From the NCBI GenBank assembly GCA_046729855.1, contig JBKPHM010000040.1, positions 1-52,559 of the forward strand: a stretch of 52,559 nucleotides of DNA, given 5' to 3'. The notes under the pieces are model-generated. The model saw nothing but the letters and a program-made list of their open reading frames with translations. It searched no databases and was not told where the DNA came from. The DNA is from DATHSY01 sp046729855. Its GTDB lineage: Bacteria > Actinomycetota > UBA4738 > HRBIN12. Position numbers and translations under genes: made by a program. This document shows, piece after piece, positions 24,585 through 32,488 of the stretch (within the stretch, counting starts at the first letter, position 1; each line of letters begins with the position of its first letter).

Positions 24585-24598
24585 GCTAGGCGGCACCG

Positions 24599-25594
24599 TC
24601 ACCGGCGCCAGGGGTGCGGCAGGACGTGCTGGGCCCACAGCTCCAGCTGTCGGATCGACGGCTCGAGCGTGTGCAGCATCAGGTACTGGACGCCCGCGTC
24701 GATCCGGGCATCGAGCTTCGCGAAGACCTCGTCCACGGTGCCGGTCAGATACACCTGCTGGAAGTACTCGAACGGTCTCCCCTCGCCCATCACCTCGATG
24801 AAGGCGCGCCGTTGCTCGCGCTCGACGACCTCGACATCGTCCGACGGAACGAGGTGGAGGAAGTTCTCGTGCGCGATCGTGAATGGCTCGTTCCGAGGTC
24901 CCCCATCGTCGAGCGCGACGCGGATCTCCGCGATGTCGTCGCGGATCTGCCCTGGCAAGGACGTCGGTCGAGCGATCCACCCGTCGGCGCCGGCGATCCG
25001 GCGCAGCACCGCCGGAGCCATGACCGGACGTTCGGGCGAGGCCGGATGCGGTAGCTGACGGCCGCCGGCGACCCAGACCGGCGCGCGTCCTTCCGCCGGT
25101 GGCCCGATCTCGACGTCGCGGAGCCTCGTGAAGCGCCCGTTGTACGACACCCGCTCGCCGGCCAGCAGGCGACGGAAGATGTCGAGCGCTTCGTCGGTAC
25201 GCGGGCCCCGCTCGCGCTTGCGCATCCCCATCGCCTCGAACTCCCGGTCGTCCCAGCCGGTACCCACGCCGAGGATGGTGCGGTCGCCCGACAGCGCCTG
25301 CAGCGTGGAGAGCTCCTTCGCGAGGTGCACCGGATGCCGCGTCGGCATGACCAGGATCGACGTCCCCAGCCGAACGCGGGAGGTCACGCCGGCCGCATAC
25401 GTCAGGCTGAGGATCGGATCGAGCCACGGCCATCGGTAGAACACGCTGCCGTGCAGCAGGTGGTCGGTCGCCCAGATCGAATCGAACCCGAGCTCCTCGG
25501 CCCGCCGTGCGAACGTCGCTACCTCGGCGCCCGAGCGACGCTGCCTGCCGCCGAACGTCGGCAGGAAGACCCCGATCCCGACGGCCATGCTCAC
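24599..25594 (-). CDS. LLM-class (F420-type) flavin-dependent oxidoreductase
   Basis: The 331-residue luciferase-like monooxygenase has FARRAEELGFDSIWATDHLL, SRVRLGTSILVMPTRHPVHLAKELSTLQALSGDRTILGVGTGW and AGADGWIARPT, the fingerprints of the LLM family. Many members with this pattern use F420. GTG 25594 overlaps the stop of the aldolase gene upstream (GTGA), so both come from one transcript. The substrate is unknown. A second LLM protein is encoded at 38383. Confidence 0.88.
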   Translation of the reverse strand: MSMAVGIGVFLPTFGGRQRRSGAEVATFARRAEELGFDSIWATDHLLHGSVFYRWPWLDPILSLTYAAGVTSRVRLGTSILVMPTRHPVHLAKELSTLQALSGDRTILGVGTGWDDREFEAMGMRKRERGPRTDEALDIFRRLLAGERVSYNGRFTRLRDVEIGPPAEGRAPVWVAGGRQLPHPASPERPVMAPAVLRRIAGADGWIARPTSLPGQIRDDIAEIRVALDDGGPRNEPFTIAHENFLHLVPSDDVEVVEREQRRAFIEVMGEGRPFEYFQQVYLTGTVDEVFAKLDARIDAGVQYLMLHTLEPSIRQLELWAQHVLPHPWRR

Positions 25595-26511
25595 GCGAGC
25601 GATGCTTCCTTGAGCGCGCGCTCGACCGTGGCGGCTTCGTCTGAGGACAGCGGGAGCAGTGGCGGACGGACCGATGCGCCGTCGATCACGTCGAGTATCG
25701 CGAGCGCGTGCTTGATCCGGGCCCGGTAGTCGCGGACCGGCGGCGCGAAGATCGCGTCGCAGAGCGGCTGCAGCGTCCCGGCGTGCGCCTTGGCCCGGTC
25801 GATGTCGCCGGCGCGCACGGCGCGCAGCATCTCGACCTGTCCCCGCGCCGCGAGCGTCCCGAAGCCGAGGAGCGCGCCTTCCGCTCCCAACAGATAGGCC
25901 TCGAGCAGGAAATTGTCGTTGCCGTTCAGCACGACGGCATCCGGCGCAGCCGCGCGGACGGTCCGCATCGTCTCGACGAACCGCTTCGCGTCGAACGACG
26001 CCTCCTTGATCGCGACGACGCCGTCAACGCGCATGAGCCCCTCGAGCGTCTCGCTCGAGAAGTTGACGCCACCCAGCGCCGGCTGAAGCTGGAACGCGAT
26101 CAGGGGGAGCCCCGACGCCTCCGCGACCTCGCGGTGGTACCGGATCGGGATCGCGGGATCGAGCGGCTCTCCCAAATATACCTGCAGGGGGAACACGAGG
26201 AGGGCGCCGGCACCGGCATTCCTCGCGTCTCGGGCGTGGCGGCACGCCTGGGCCGTGAACGAGCCCGGAAGGCCGGCAACGATCAGCGCTCGATCGCCGA
26301 CTTCCTCGGCGACGATCTCGAGGACACGGATGCGTTCGTCAGCGGATAGGTGGGGCCCCTCCCCCGTGTCCACGTTCACCGCCAGCCCCGTCACCCTCTG
26401 GTCGCTCAACCACCTCACGTAGCGGCGGAGCGACGCCTCGTCGACCGAGAAGTCCTCCCGCATCGGAGTCACGATCGCGGCGATCAGGCCCTTCATGTCG
26501 GGTCGTTCCAT
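25591..26511 (-). CDS. Dihydrodipicolinate-synthase/N-acetylneuraminate-lyase family protein
   Basis: This 306-residue class I aldolase-type TIM barrel has the Schiff-base lysine K169 in VDGVVAIKEASFD. The usual TTGE threonines are changed (NVDTGEGPHLS, 47-55), and the catalytic-relay Tyr (YNVPGRT in DapA) is replaced by FQLQPALGG. It is therefore unlikely to be DapA and more like sugar-acid dehydratases or aldolases of the family (for example 5-keto-4-deoxyglucarate dehydratase). ATG 26511 is supported by AGAGGAGGCACGG. The upstream molybdenum-hydroxylase frame runs 173 bp into this gene. Confidence 0.88.
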   Translation of the reverse strand: MERPDMKGLIAAIVTPMREDFSVDEASLRRYVRWLSDQRVTGLAVNVDTGEGPHLSADERIRVLEIVAEEVGDRALIVAGLPGSFTAQACRHARDARNAGAGALLVFPLQVYLGEPLDPAIPIRYHREVAEASGLPLIAFQLQPALGGVNFSSETLEGLMRVDGVVAIKEASFDAKRFVETMRTVRAAAPDAVVLNGNDNFLLEAYLLGAEGALLGFGTLAARGQVEMLRAVRAGDIDRAKAHAGTLQPLCDAIFAPPVRDYRARIKHALAILDVIDGASVRPPLLPLSSDEAATVERALKEASLA

Positions 26512-28801
26512 CCGTGCCTCCTCTCGGCGTCCCAGCGATCGCGTCGGCGATGGCGCGCCACACGCGCTCCGGGCTGGCGGGCATGTCGAGGTGGCGCACG
26601 CCGAGGTGGGCGAGCGCGTCCACGACAGCGTTCTGGACGGCCGGGATCGCACCGATCGTCCCGGCCTCGCCGATCCCTTTCGCACCCAAGGGGTTCAGCG
26701 GCGTCGGCGTCTCCGTCCGCGCGGTGGTGAAGCTCGGGAGCTCGGCCGCGCTCGGAAATGCATACGTCGCGAGCGTCGACGTCGTCGGCGTGCCGGTCTC
26801 GTCGTAGTGGACGGCCTCGTACAGCGCCTGCGCCGCGCCCTGCGCTACCCCACCGTGGACCTGTCCCTCGACCAGGATCGGGTTGAGGACGACGCCGCAA
26901 TCGTCGACGGCGACGTGTCTCGCCAGCCGGGCGTCGCCCGTCTCGGCGTCGACCTCGACGACGGCGACGTGCGTCCCGAACGGATACGTCGACCCATCGA
27001 TCTCGAAGTCGTGTTCGACGTCGAGACCACCGCCACCGTCATCCGTCGCGCCGTCGACCTCGCGCGCCAGCTCCGCCCACGACATGCCCGAACCGGGGAG
27101 CCCAGCGAGCTCGAAGCGGCCGTCGTCGGTGAGGACCACGTCGTCCGGGGCCACCTCGAGCCTGTCTGCGGCGAGCGTCCGGGCTCGCTCCACGAGCGCG
27201 TCGGCGGCCCCCAACACCGCGCTCCCGCCCACCTGCAGCGTTCGCGAGCCCATCGTCCCCTCGCTTCTCGGCACGATCGCCGTATCGGAGTGGCGGACCC
27301 GGACCGACACGAACGGGACGCCCAGGCGGTCCGCGACGATCTGGGCGAAGGCCGTCTCGTGCCCCTGTCCCTGTGGGCTGGATCCCGTCGTCACGGTGAC
27401 CGAACCGTCGTCCCCCACGGTGAGCCGCGCGTACTCGCTCCCCCACCCCGTGACCTCGACGTAGCTGCCGATCCCGATCCCGATGAGCGAGCCGTCGCCG
27501 CGGCGCCGGCGTTCGGCCTGCTCGCGACGCAGCCTGTCGTAGCCCGCGATGCGGAGCGCCTCGTCGAGCGCCCCCTCGTACGCCCCGGTGTCGTAGATCG
27601 CTCCGGCGACCGTCGTGCGCGGGAAGCCGCGGATGTAATTGCGGCGTCGCACCTGCGCGGGATCCAGGCCGAGCTCGGCGGCGATTAGGTCGATCGTGCG
27701 CTCGACCATCGCGATCGCCTCGGGCCGGCCGGCGCCACGGTACGCGCCGAGCGGCGTCTTGTTCGTCAGGACGCACCGGATCTCGACGTCGAGCCGAGGG
27801 ATATCGTACGGACCGACTGCCATCACGACGGTAGAGCCGGGAATCGTTGCGCCCTCGTCCGGGTATGCGCCGAGATCCGACACGATGCTCGCGCGGATCC
27901 CGACCACCCGTCCGTCGCGCGTCGCTCCCGCCTCCACGTGCTGGACCTGGTCGCGTCCGTGCGTCATCGCCACGAGGTTCTCCGAACGCGACTCGACGTA
28001 CCGCACCGGCGTTCCGAGCAGGCGCGCGGTCGCGGCAACGGCGACCTGCTCGGCGTACGCCGGGATCTTCGCGCCGAACCCGCCGCCGACGGCGGCCGTG
28101 CGGACGCGGATCGCGGCCGCGTCGATCCCGAGCGCCGTCGCGATCGCCGACCGCGCGTAGTGGGTCGCCTGACACGGCAGCCAGAGCGTCAGGCCGTCGC
28201 CGTGCGGGATCGCGACCGCGCCGTTCACCTCGAGCGGCGCCGGCGCCACGCGTTGGTTCACGAAGCGTCCCCGGACGACGACGTCCGCCCCCTCGAGCGG
28301 GTCCTCGTCGCCCGACCGTCGAAGGAGCAGCGCGACGTTCGATCCGAGCTCCGGGAACAGCAACGGCGCGTCGGTCCGGAGCGACCGGACGGGGTCGACG
28401 ACCACCGGGAGCGGGTCGTACTCCACGCCGACCAGCTCGGCGGCGTCCATCGCCTGTCGGCGCGTCGTGGCGACCACGACGGCGAGCGGCTCGCCCACGA
28501 AGCGCACGGACTCCGAGGCGAGGACCGGGCGACGCAGACCGTCGGGCAGGTCCTCCACCGCCGGCATCCTGAGCCCGCCGAGGTCCCCGCCGGCGAAGAC
28601 CTCGGTCACGCCGGGCATCGCGCGGGCGCCGTCGACGTCGATCCCGACGACGCGCGCGTGGGCGATGGCCGAGCGGACGAACACGACGTGTTGCGCCCCT
28701 TCGACGTGTATGTCCTCGAGGAAATCGGTGGCGCCGACGAGCAGGCCGCGATCCTCGCTGCGGCGCACGGCGGCACGTCGCACGCGTCCGTGGGGAGGCA
28801 T
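26339..28801 (-). CDS. Molybdenum hydroxylase large subunit (xanthine dehydrogenase/CoxL family)
   Basis: The open frame encodes 820 residues; about 763 lie before the aldolase start and look like the true protein. The a/b-hammerhead domain (GEPLAVVVATTRRQAMDAAELVGVEYD) is followed by molybdopterin-contact motifs VGGGFGAKIPAYAEQVA, AYRGAGRPEA (353-362), GQGHETAFAQI and LGAKGIGEAGTIGAIPAVQNA with the catalytic Glu. AYRGAGR is the form II CoxL-like loop, not the CO-dehydrogenase AYRCSFR, so another hydroxylation or aldehyde oxidation is likely. No FAD or iron-sulfur subunit gene is nearby. The ATG has TATCAT 6 nt upstream and no Shine-Dalgarno. The last 57 codons overlap the next gene and look non-native. 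Confidence 0.85.
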   Translation of the reverse strand: MPPHGRVRRAAVRRSEDRGLLVGATDFLEDIHVEGAQHVVFVRSAIAHARVVGIDVDGARAMPGVTEVFAGGDLGGLRMPAVEDLPDGLRRPVLASESVRFVGEPLAVVVATTRRQAMDAAELVGVEYDPLPVVVDPVRSLRTDAPLLFPELGSNVALLLRRSGDEDPLEGADVVVRGRFVNQRVAPAPLEVNGAVAIPHGDGLTLWLPCQATHYARSAIATALGIDAAAIRVRTAAVGGGFGAKIPAYAEQVAVAATARLLGTPVRYVESRSENLVAMTHGRDQVQHVEAGATRDGRVVGIRASIVSDLGAYPDEGATIPGSTVVMAVGPYDIPRLDVEIRCVLTNKTPLGAYRGAGRPEAIAMVERTIDLIAAELGLDPAQVRRRNYIRGFPRTTVAGAIYDTGAYEGALDEALRIAGYDRLRREQAERRRRGDGSLIGIGIGSYVEVTGWGSEYARLTVGDDGSVTVTTGSSPQGQGHETAFAQIVADRLGVPFVSVRVRHSDTAIVPRSEGTMGSRTLQVGGSAVLGAADALVERARTLAADRLEVAPDDVVLTDDGRFELAGLPGSGMSWAELAREVDGATDDGGGGLDVEHDFEIDGSTYPFGTHVAVVEVDAETGDARLARHVAVDDCGVVLNPILVEGQVHGGVAQGAAQALYEAVHYDETGTPTTSTLATYAFPSAAELPSFTTARTETPTPLNPLGAKGIGEAGTIGAIPAVQNAVVDALAHLGVRHLDMPASPERVWRAIADAIAGTPRGGTDGTTRHEGPDRRDRDSDAGGLLGRRGVAPPLREVVERPEGDGAGGERGHGGGAPPIR

Positions 28802-28807
28802 ACGCGA

Positions 28808-28830
28808 ATGATAGAAGGGCGGAGTACCCT
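28808..28830. promoter_or_regulatory. Divergent leaderless -10 elements (TATCAT minus, TACCCT plus)
   Basis: On the minus strand TATCAT (28813-28808) is 6 nt from ATG 28801. On the plus strand TACCCT (28825-28830) is 6 nt from GTG 28837. The whole divergent gap is only 35 nt, with no Shine-Dalgarno for either gene. Confidence 0.5.
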
Positions 28831-28836
28831 CACGCG

Positions 28837-29616
28837 GTGCTCGGAACCACGCAGGCCGGGCGGCTCGAGGGCGCGACGGCGCTCATCACCGGCGGGGCGA
28901 GCGGGATCGGCCGGGCGACCGCGCAGCGGTTCCACCGCGACGGCGCCCGCACGGTCCTCGTCGACGTCGACGGGGCGGCGCTCGACGCGCTCGCGACGGA
29001 GCTGGACGGGCGAGCGACGACCCACGTCGTCGATCTGGGCGAGCCGGGCCGCGCCGCCCAGGCCGCTACGCACGCGGAGCGTGTCCTCGGACAGGTCGAC
29101 ATCCTCGTCAACGACGCGGGCATCTCGTCGAAGACGCCGTTCCTCGACGTGGATCCCGCAGAGTGGGACCGGGTGTTCGAGGTGAACGTCACGGCCGCGG
29201 TGGTGATCGCCGAGCGCATCGCGGCGGGGATGGCCGAACGGCGGTCGGGGTGCATCCTGAACGTCTCGTCGATCTCCGGGCGCGGCGGCGGACCGCCGCA
29301 GTCGGTATACGGCATCACGAAGGGCGTCCTCCTCGGCTTCACGCGCGAGCTCGCAACGGCGCTCGCCCCATCCGGCGTCCGGGTGAACGCGGTGCTCCCA
29401 GGCGTCATCGACACACCGATGGTCCGGCGGGACATCGCCCGCGACGGCGACGAGAGCGGCGAGGCGCTCATGCGTTGGATCCGCGCCGCGGTCCCGGCCG
29501 CGCGGATCGGCACTCCAGACGAGATCGCGAACGTCCTGCTGTTCCTGGCGTCGCGCGACGGCGCCGGCGTGACCGGCGCACTGGTCCCCGTCGACGGCGG
29601 CTTCCTCGCCGCATGA
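28837..29616 (+). CDS. Classical SDR-family oxidoreductase
   Basis: The 259-residue NAD(P)-dependent dehydrogenase has the cofactor motif TALITGGASGIGRATA, the structural NDAG (92-95) and the catalytic Ser-Tyr-Lys set in LNVSSISGRG with QSVYGITKG (Y158, K162). The C-terminus LFLASRDGAGVTGALVPVDGGFLAA is typical. GTG 28837 is preceded by a -10 box 6 nt away. Its stop begins a run of ATGA-containing repeats leading into a second, degenerate SDR gene, possibly an old duplication. Substrate unknown. Confidence 0.9.
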   Translation: MLGTTQAGRLEGATALITGGASGIGRATAQRFHRDGARTVLVDVDGAALDALATELDGRATTHVVDLGEPGRAAQAATHAERVLGQVDILVNDAGISSKTPFLDVDPAEWDRVFEVNVTAAVVIAERIAAGMAERRSGCILNVSSISGRGGGPPQSVYGITKGVLLGFTRELATALAPSGVRVNAVLPGVIDTPMVRRDIARDGDESGEALMRWIRAAVPAARIGTPDEIANVLLFLASRDGAGVTGALVPVDGGFLAA

Positions 29617-29682
29617 GCCACGCCGCATGACCCGCCACGCGACATGCCACATGACGTGCCACATGACGTGCCACATGAAATG
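29613..29682 (+). repeat. Degenerate 12-bp tandem repeat, unit ATGACGTGCCAC
   Basis: Between two SDR genes the unit occurs twice exactly (29651-29662, 29663-29674), flanked by partial or diverged copies (ATGAGCCACGCC, ATGACCCGCCAC, ATGCCAC, ATGAAATG). Nearly every unit contains ATGA, an overlapping start and stop. The first lies on the stop of the upstream gene and the last precedes the start of the next. Confidence 0.75.
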
Positions 29683-30264
29683 AGGGCGTCGCGACGCCGG
29701 ACCGAGCACCCTGTCGCGCTGGTCGTGCACGGTGGCTCGGCGATCGGGGGCGCCGTGGCCGACCGACTCGCGGCCGACGGCGCCCGCGTCCGGACGGCCG
29801 ACGACCGCGGATGCCTGGAAGAAGACGCTATCCGCGCCTGCGTCGACCAGCTGGGCGGGCTCGACGTTGCGGCGATCGTGCTCGCGAACTCGCCCACCCG
29901 CGCATTCCCCCGCTCGTCGTCCGACGACGACCGCGCTCGGATCGTCCCGGAGCTGCGATCGACGTTTTTCGTCGTGCAGGCCGCGGTACGAGCGATGCGC
30001 GGCGGCGGTAGGATCTGCATCGCCGCGGCCCCGCGTCCGGTGAACGCCGCCGCGAACCTGCCGGCGCCGGCGACGCTGGTCGAAGGCGGGCTCATCGCCA
30101 TGGTGCGACTGCTCGCCGTCGAGCTCGCCCCCGACATTGCGGTGAACGCGGTGTGCCCGGTCGCCTCGTCCGTGGACCCCGCAGCCGTCGCCAGCGCCCT
30201 GGCGTTCCTCGCCTCGCGAGACGCTTCGTACATGACGGGCTCCTTCGTCCCCGTCCTCCGATAA
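29680..30264 (+). CDS. Degenerate SDR-fold protein lacking the catalytic residues
   Basis: The 194-residue protein (206 if started at 29644 inside the repeat, adding MPHDVPHDVPHE) keeps an SDR outline: VALVVHGGSAIGGAVADRLAADGARV, AIVLANSPTRAF where NNAG should be, VNAVCPVASSVDPAAVASALAFLASRDASYMTGSFVPV. The Ser-Tyr-x3-Lys triad is absent: the helix that should carry YxxxK reads LVEGGLIAMVRLLAVEL. It is therefore probably a non-catalytic partner or regulator of the active SDR upstream, or a decaying paralogue. Codon use is normal and there is no internal stop, favouring a maintained protein. Confidence 0.7.
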   Translation: MRASRRRTEHPVALVVHGGSAIGGAVADRLAADGARVRTADDRGCLEEDAIRACVDQLGGLDVAAIVLANSPTRAFPRSSSDDDRARIVPELRSTFFVVQAAVRAMRGGGRICIAAAPRPVNAAANLPAPATLVEGGLIAMVRLLAVELAPDIAVNAVCPVASSVDPAAVASALAFLASRDASYMTGSFVPVLR

Positions 30265-30278
30265 GCTCGCGCGCGAGC
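30265..30278 (+). terminator. Palindrome GCTCGCGCGCGAGC directly after the degenerate SDR stop
   Basis: This perfect 14-bp palindrome can fold as a 5-bp stem with a 4-nt loop, immediately after the TAA. There is no T-run, and the aldo/keto reductase gene begins 22 nt later with its own GGAGGA. Confidence 0.35.
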
Positions 30279-30299
30279 GAACGAACGGCCGGAGGAACG

Positions 30300-31250
30300 A
30301 TGGAGACACGGCAACTCGGCACGGGCGGACCGCGGATCTCGGTCGTCGGGTACGGTGCCTGGGAGGCGGGAGGCGCCGATTGGGGCGCCAACGCGTCCGA
30401 CGACGACGTCATCGCCTCGATGCGGGCGGTCTTCGACGCCGGCATGAACTGGATTGACACGGCCGAGGTCTACGGCGATGGCCGGTCCGAGGAGCTCGTG
30501 GGGCGAGCGATCGCGGGTCGCCGTGACGAGGTGTTCATCTTCACGAAGGTGGCGCCCGACGAAGAAGGTAGCGGGATCGCACCGGCGGAGATCCGGGGCG
30601 CGATCGAGGGATCGCTGAAGCGGCTCGGGATCGATCGCGTCGACCTGTACCAGGTCCACTGGCCAGACCCACAGATCCCGCTGGAGGACGCCTGGGGAAC
30701 AATGGCGGAGCTGGTCGCCGAGGGCATGACCCGCTGGATCGGGCTGTCGAACTTCGGACGCGACGACATCGAACGCTGCGGCGCGATCCACCCGGTCACG
30801 TCGGTGCAGAACGAGTTCTCGTTGCTCCGACGGGACGACCGCTCCGAGCTGCTGCCCTGGCTCGCCGACCGGGGAGTCGGGTACCTCGCGTACGGCCCGC
30901 TCGCGTTCGGGCTGCTGACGGGCGCGATCGCTCCCGGCACGACGTTCGCCGACGGCGACTGGCGCGGCGAGCAGCGCGCCGGCGGCGGGACGGAGGGCGA
31001 GGGGTTCTTCTCTCCGGGCGCGTTCGAACGAAACCTGGAGGTCGTAGAGCAGCTCCGCTCGATCGCCGAGCGGATCGACGTACCGTTGTCGACGCTCGCC
31101 CTGAGGTGGGCGCTGGAGCAGCCTGGCGTCACGGCCACGATCGCGGGCACCCGGAACGCGACGCACGTGCGCTCGAACGCTCGGGCGGGCGACCTCGGGC
31201 TGCCGGCGGACACCCTCCGAGAGGTCGACGCGGTCGTCGCGCGCGCGTGA
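30300..31250 (+). CDS. Aldo/keto reductase
   Basis: The 316-residue (alpha/beta)8 NADPH-dependent reductase has the catalytic tetrad D53 and Y58 (NWIDTAEVYGDG), K83 (FTKVAP) and H120 (DLYQVHWPDP). The C-terminal cofactor stretch is VTATIAGTRNATHVRSN. ATG 30300 lies behind GGAGGAACG. It overlaps the MFS gene by GTGA, so a sugar entering through that carrier may be its substrate. It is the first of five aldo/keto reductases in the window, and they are clearly different from one another. Confidence 0.92.
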   Translation: METRQLGTGGPRISVVGYGAWEAGGADWGANASDDDVIASMRAVFDAGMNWIDTAEVYGDGRSEELVGRAIAGRRDEVFIFTKVAPDEEGSGIAPAEIRGAIEGSLKRLGIDRVDLYQVHWPDPQIPLEDAWGTMAELVAEGMTRWIGLSNFGRDDIERCGAIHPVTSVQNEFSLLRRDDRSELLPWLADRGVGYLAYGPLAFGLLTGAIAPGTTFADGDWRGEQRAGGGTEGEGFFSPGAFERNLEVVEQLRSIAERIDVPLSTLALRWALEQPGVTATIAGTRNATHVRSNARAGDLGLPADTLREVDAVVARA

Positions 31251-32479
31251 CGACCGAGAACGCGGACGCGCGCCTGCGACGTCTGTACGCGCTGGTCTGG
31301 ATCGTCCACTCCGCCTTCCTGCCGTTTTTCGTGCTATGGCTCCGTGAACGCGGCCTCTCACCGTCGCGGATCGGGCTGATCCTCGCGATGAACGCGCTCG
31401 CGTCGGTCCTCGCCGCTCCGTTCTGGAGCCACGCAGCCGATCGACGCATCGGCACCGTCGCAACGCTCCAGATCGCGTTTCTCGCCGCCGCGTTCCTCGC
31501 GGTGGGGCTGGCCGCGACGGGCTCCGCATTCGCCGCGGTGGCCGCGGTCGCGGCCATGCTGTCGGCGGCGCAGGCGCCGCAGACGCCGCTCACGGACGCC
31601 CTCGCCGTGACGATGCTGGGGCCCGAGCGTCTGCACGGGTACGGCTCGTTCCGCCTGTGGGCGAGCGTCGGCTGGGGCGTCGGCGCGATCGCGTTCGGGG
31701 CCCTGTTCGAGGTCGCTGGGCTCGGGTGGCTGCTGCCGCTGTACGCGCTCGGGCTGATCGCGGCGGCGCTGTACGTCGGCCGCTTCCGCTCGCCCCGCCC
31801 GCGGGCGGCGGGGCCCGCCGCGGGCTCCCGCTTCGGGGCGCTGGGGGACGCGCTGACCCACGTGCCGATGTTCGCGCTGTTCCTCGTCGGCGTGTTCGTG
31901 TTTGGGGCATCGACGCGCGCCGCGTGGGACTTCGTCCCGCTGCGGATCGTGGCGGGAGGCGGCGGTCCGTTCCTGGTGGGGATCGCGGCGGGCGTCAGCG
32001 CGTTCGTCGAAGTGCCGTTCATGCGATCGAGCGGCTCGCTGCTGGATCGGTTCGGCGTTCGGGCAGTTTTCGTGGCCGGTGGGTCCGTGTACGTCGCGGC
32101 GTCGCTGGCGTGGGCCGTCGTGGCGGCGCCGCTCGCCGTTACGACCGTCCGGATCGCGCTCGGCGTCGGCTTCGGGCTTACCTACGTGACGCTCGTCGTG
32201 ATGACGGGGACGCTCGTTCCGGAGCGGTTGCGGAACACGGGCCAGACCCTCCTGCAGGTCGCGTCGTGGGGTCTCTCACCGATCCTCGGAAGCCTCACGG
32301 GCGGGTTCGTGTACCAGCACGTCGGACCGAGGCAGCTGTTCCTCGGCTCGGCCGCCGGCATCGTCGCCGGCATGGCGATCGTGTGGACGGCCACGCGGCG
32401 CCTCGGCGGTATCTCGTCTCCACCGCGGGACACGCCCGAGCCGACGCCGAGACGCGATCAGGGCCCGGTCACCGGCTGA
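31247..32479 (+). CDS. MFS transporter, LacY/nucleoside-symporter-like
   Basis: The 410-residue integral membrane protein has about 12 hydrophobic segments, beginning LYALVWIVHSAFLPFFVLWLRERGLSPSRIGLILA with the family loop PFWSHAADRR after helix 2. The repeated half has EVPFMRSSGSLLDRFG. This arrangement resembles the MFS_1-like group (LacY, NupG and phenyl-propionate permeases). The C-terminus is a charged cytosolic tail (PPRDTPEPTPRRDQGPVTG). GTG 31247 overlaps the reductase stop. Substrate unknown; coupling to an aldo/keto reductase suggests a carbonyl-containing sugar or sugar acid. Confidence 0.88.
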   Translation: MTTENADARLRRLYALVWIVHSAFLPFFVLWLRERGLSPSRIGLILAMNALASVLAAPFWSHAADRRIGTVATLQIAFLAAAFLAVGLAATGSAFAAVAAVAAMLSAAQAPQTPLTDALAVTMLGPERLHGYGSFRLWASVGWGVGAIAFGALFEVAGLGWLLPLYALGLIAAALYVGRFRSPRPRAAGPAAGSRFGALGDALTHVPMFALFLVGVFVFGASTRAAWDFVPLRIVAGGGGPFLVGIAAGVSAFVEVPFMRSSGSLLDRFGVRAVFVAGGSVYVAASLAWAVVAAPLAVTTVRIALGVGFGLTYVTLVVMTGTLVPERLRNTGQTLLQVASWGLSPILGSLTGGFVYQHVGPRQLFLGSAAGIVAGMAIVWTATRRLGGISSPPRDTPEPTPRRDQGPVTG

Positions 32480-32488
32480 GCCGGGCGG

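Noticed and set aside
26883..27464. Plus-strand frame within the molybdenum hydroxylase gene as a separate gene
   Set aside because: Ser/Thr/Pro-rich shadow on the opposite strand of a conserved enzyme.
28606..31529. Large minus-strand frames opposite the SDR, aldo/keto reductase and MFS genes
   Set aside because: These are high-GC antisense shadows: rich in Arg, Ser and Ala, without motifs, while the plus-strand proteins have complete catalytic motifs.
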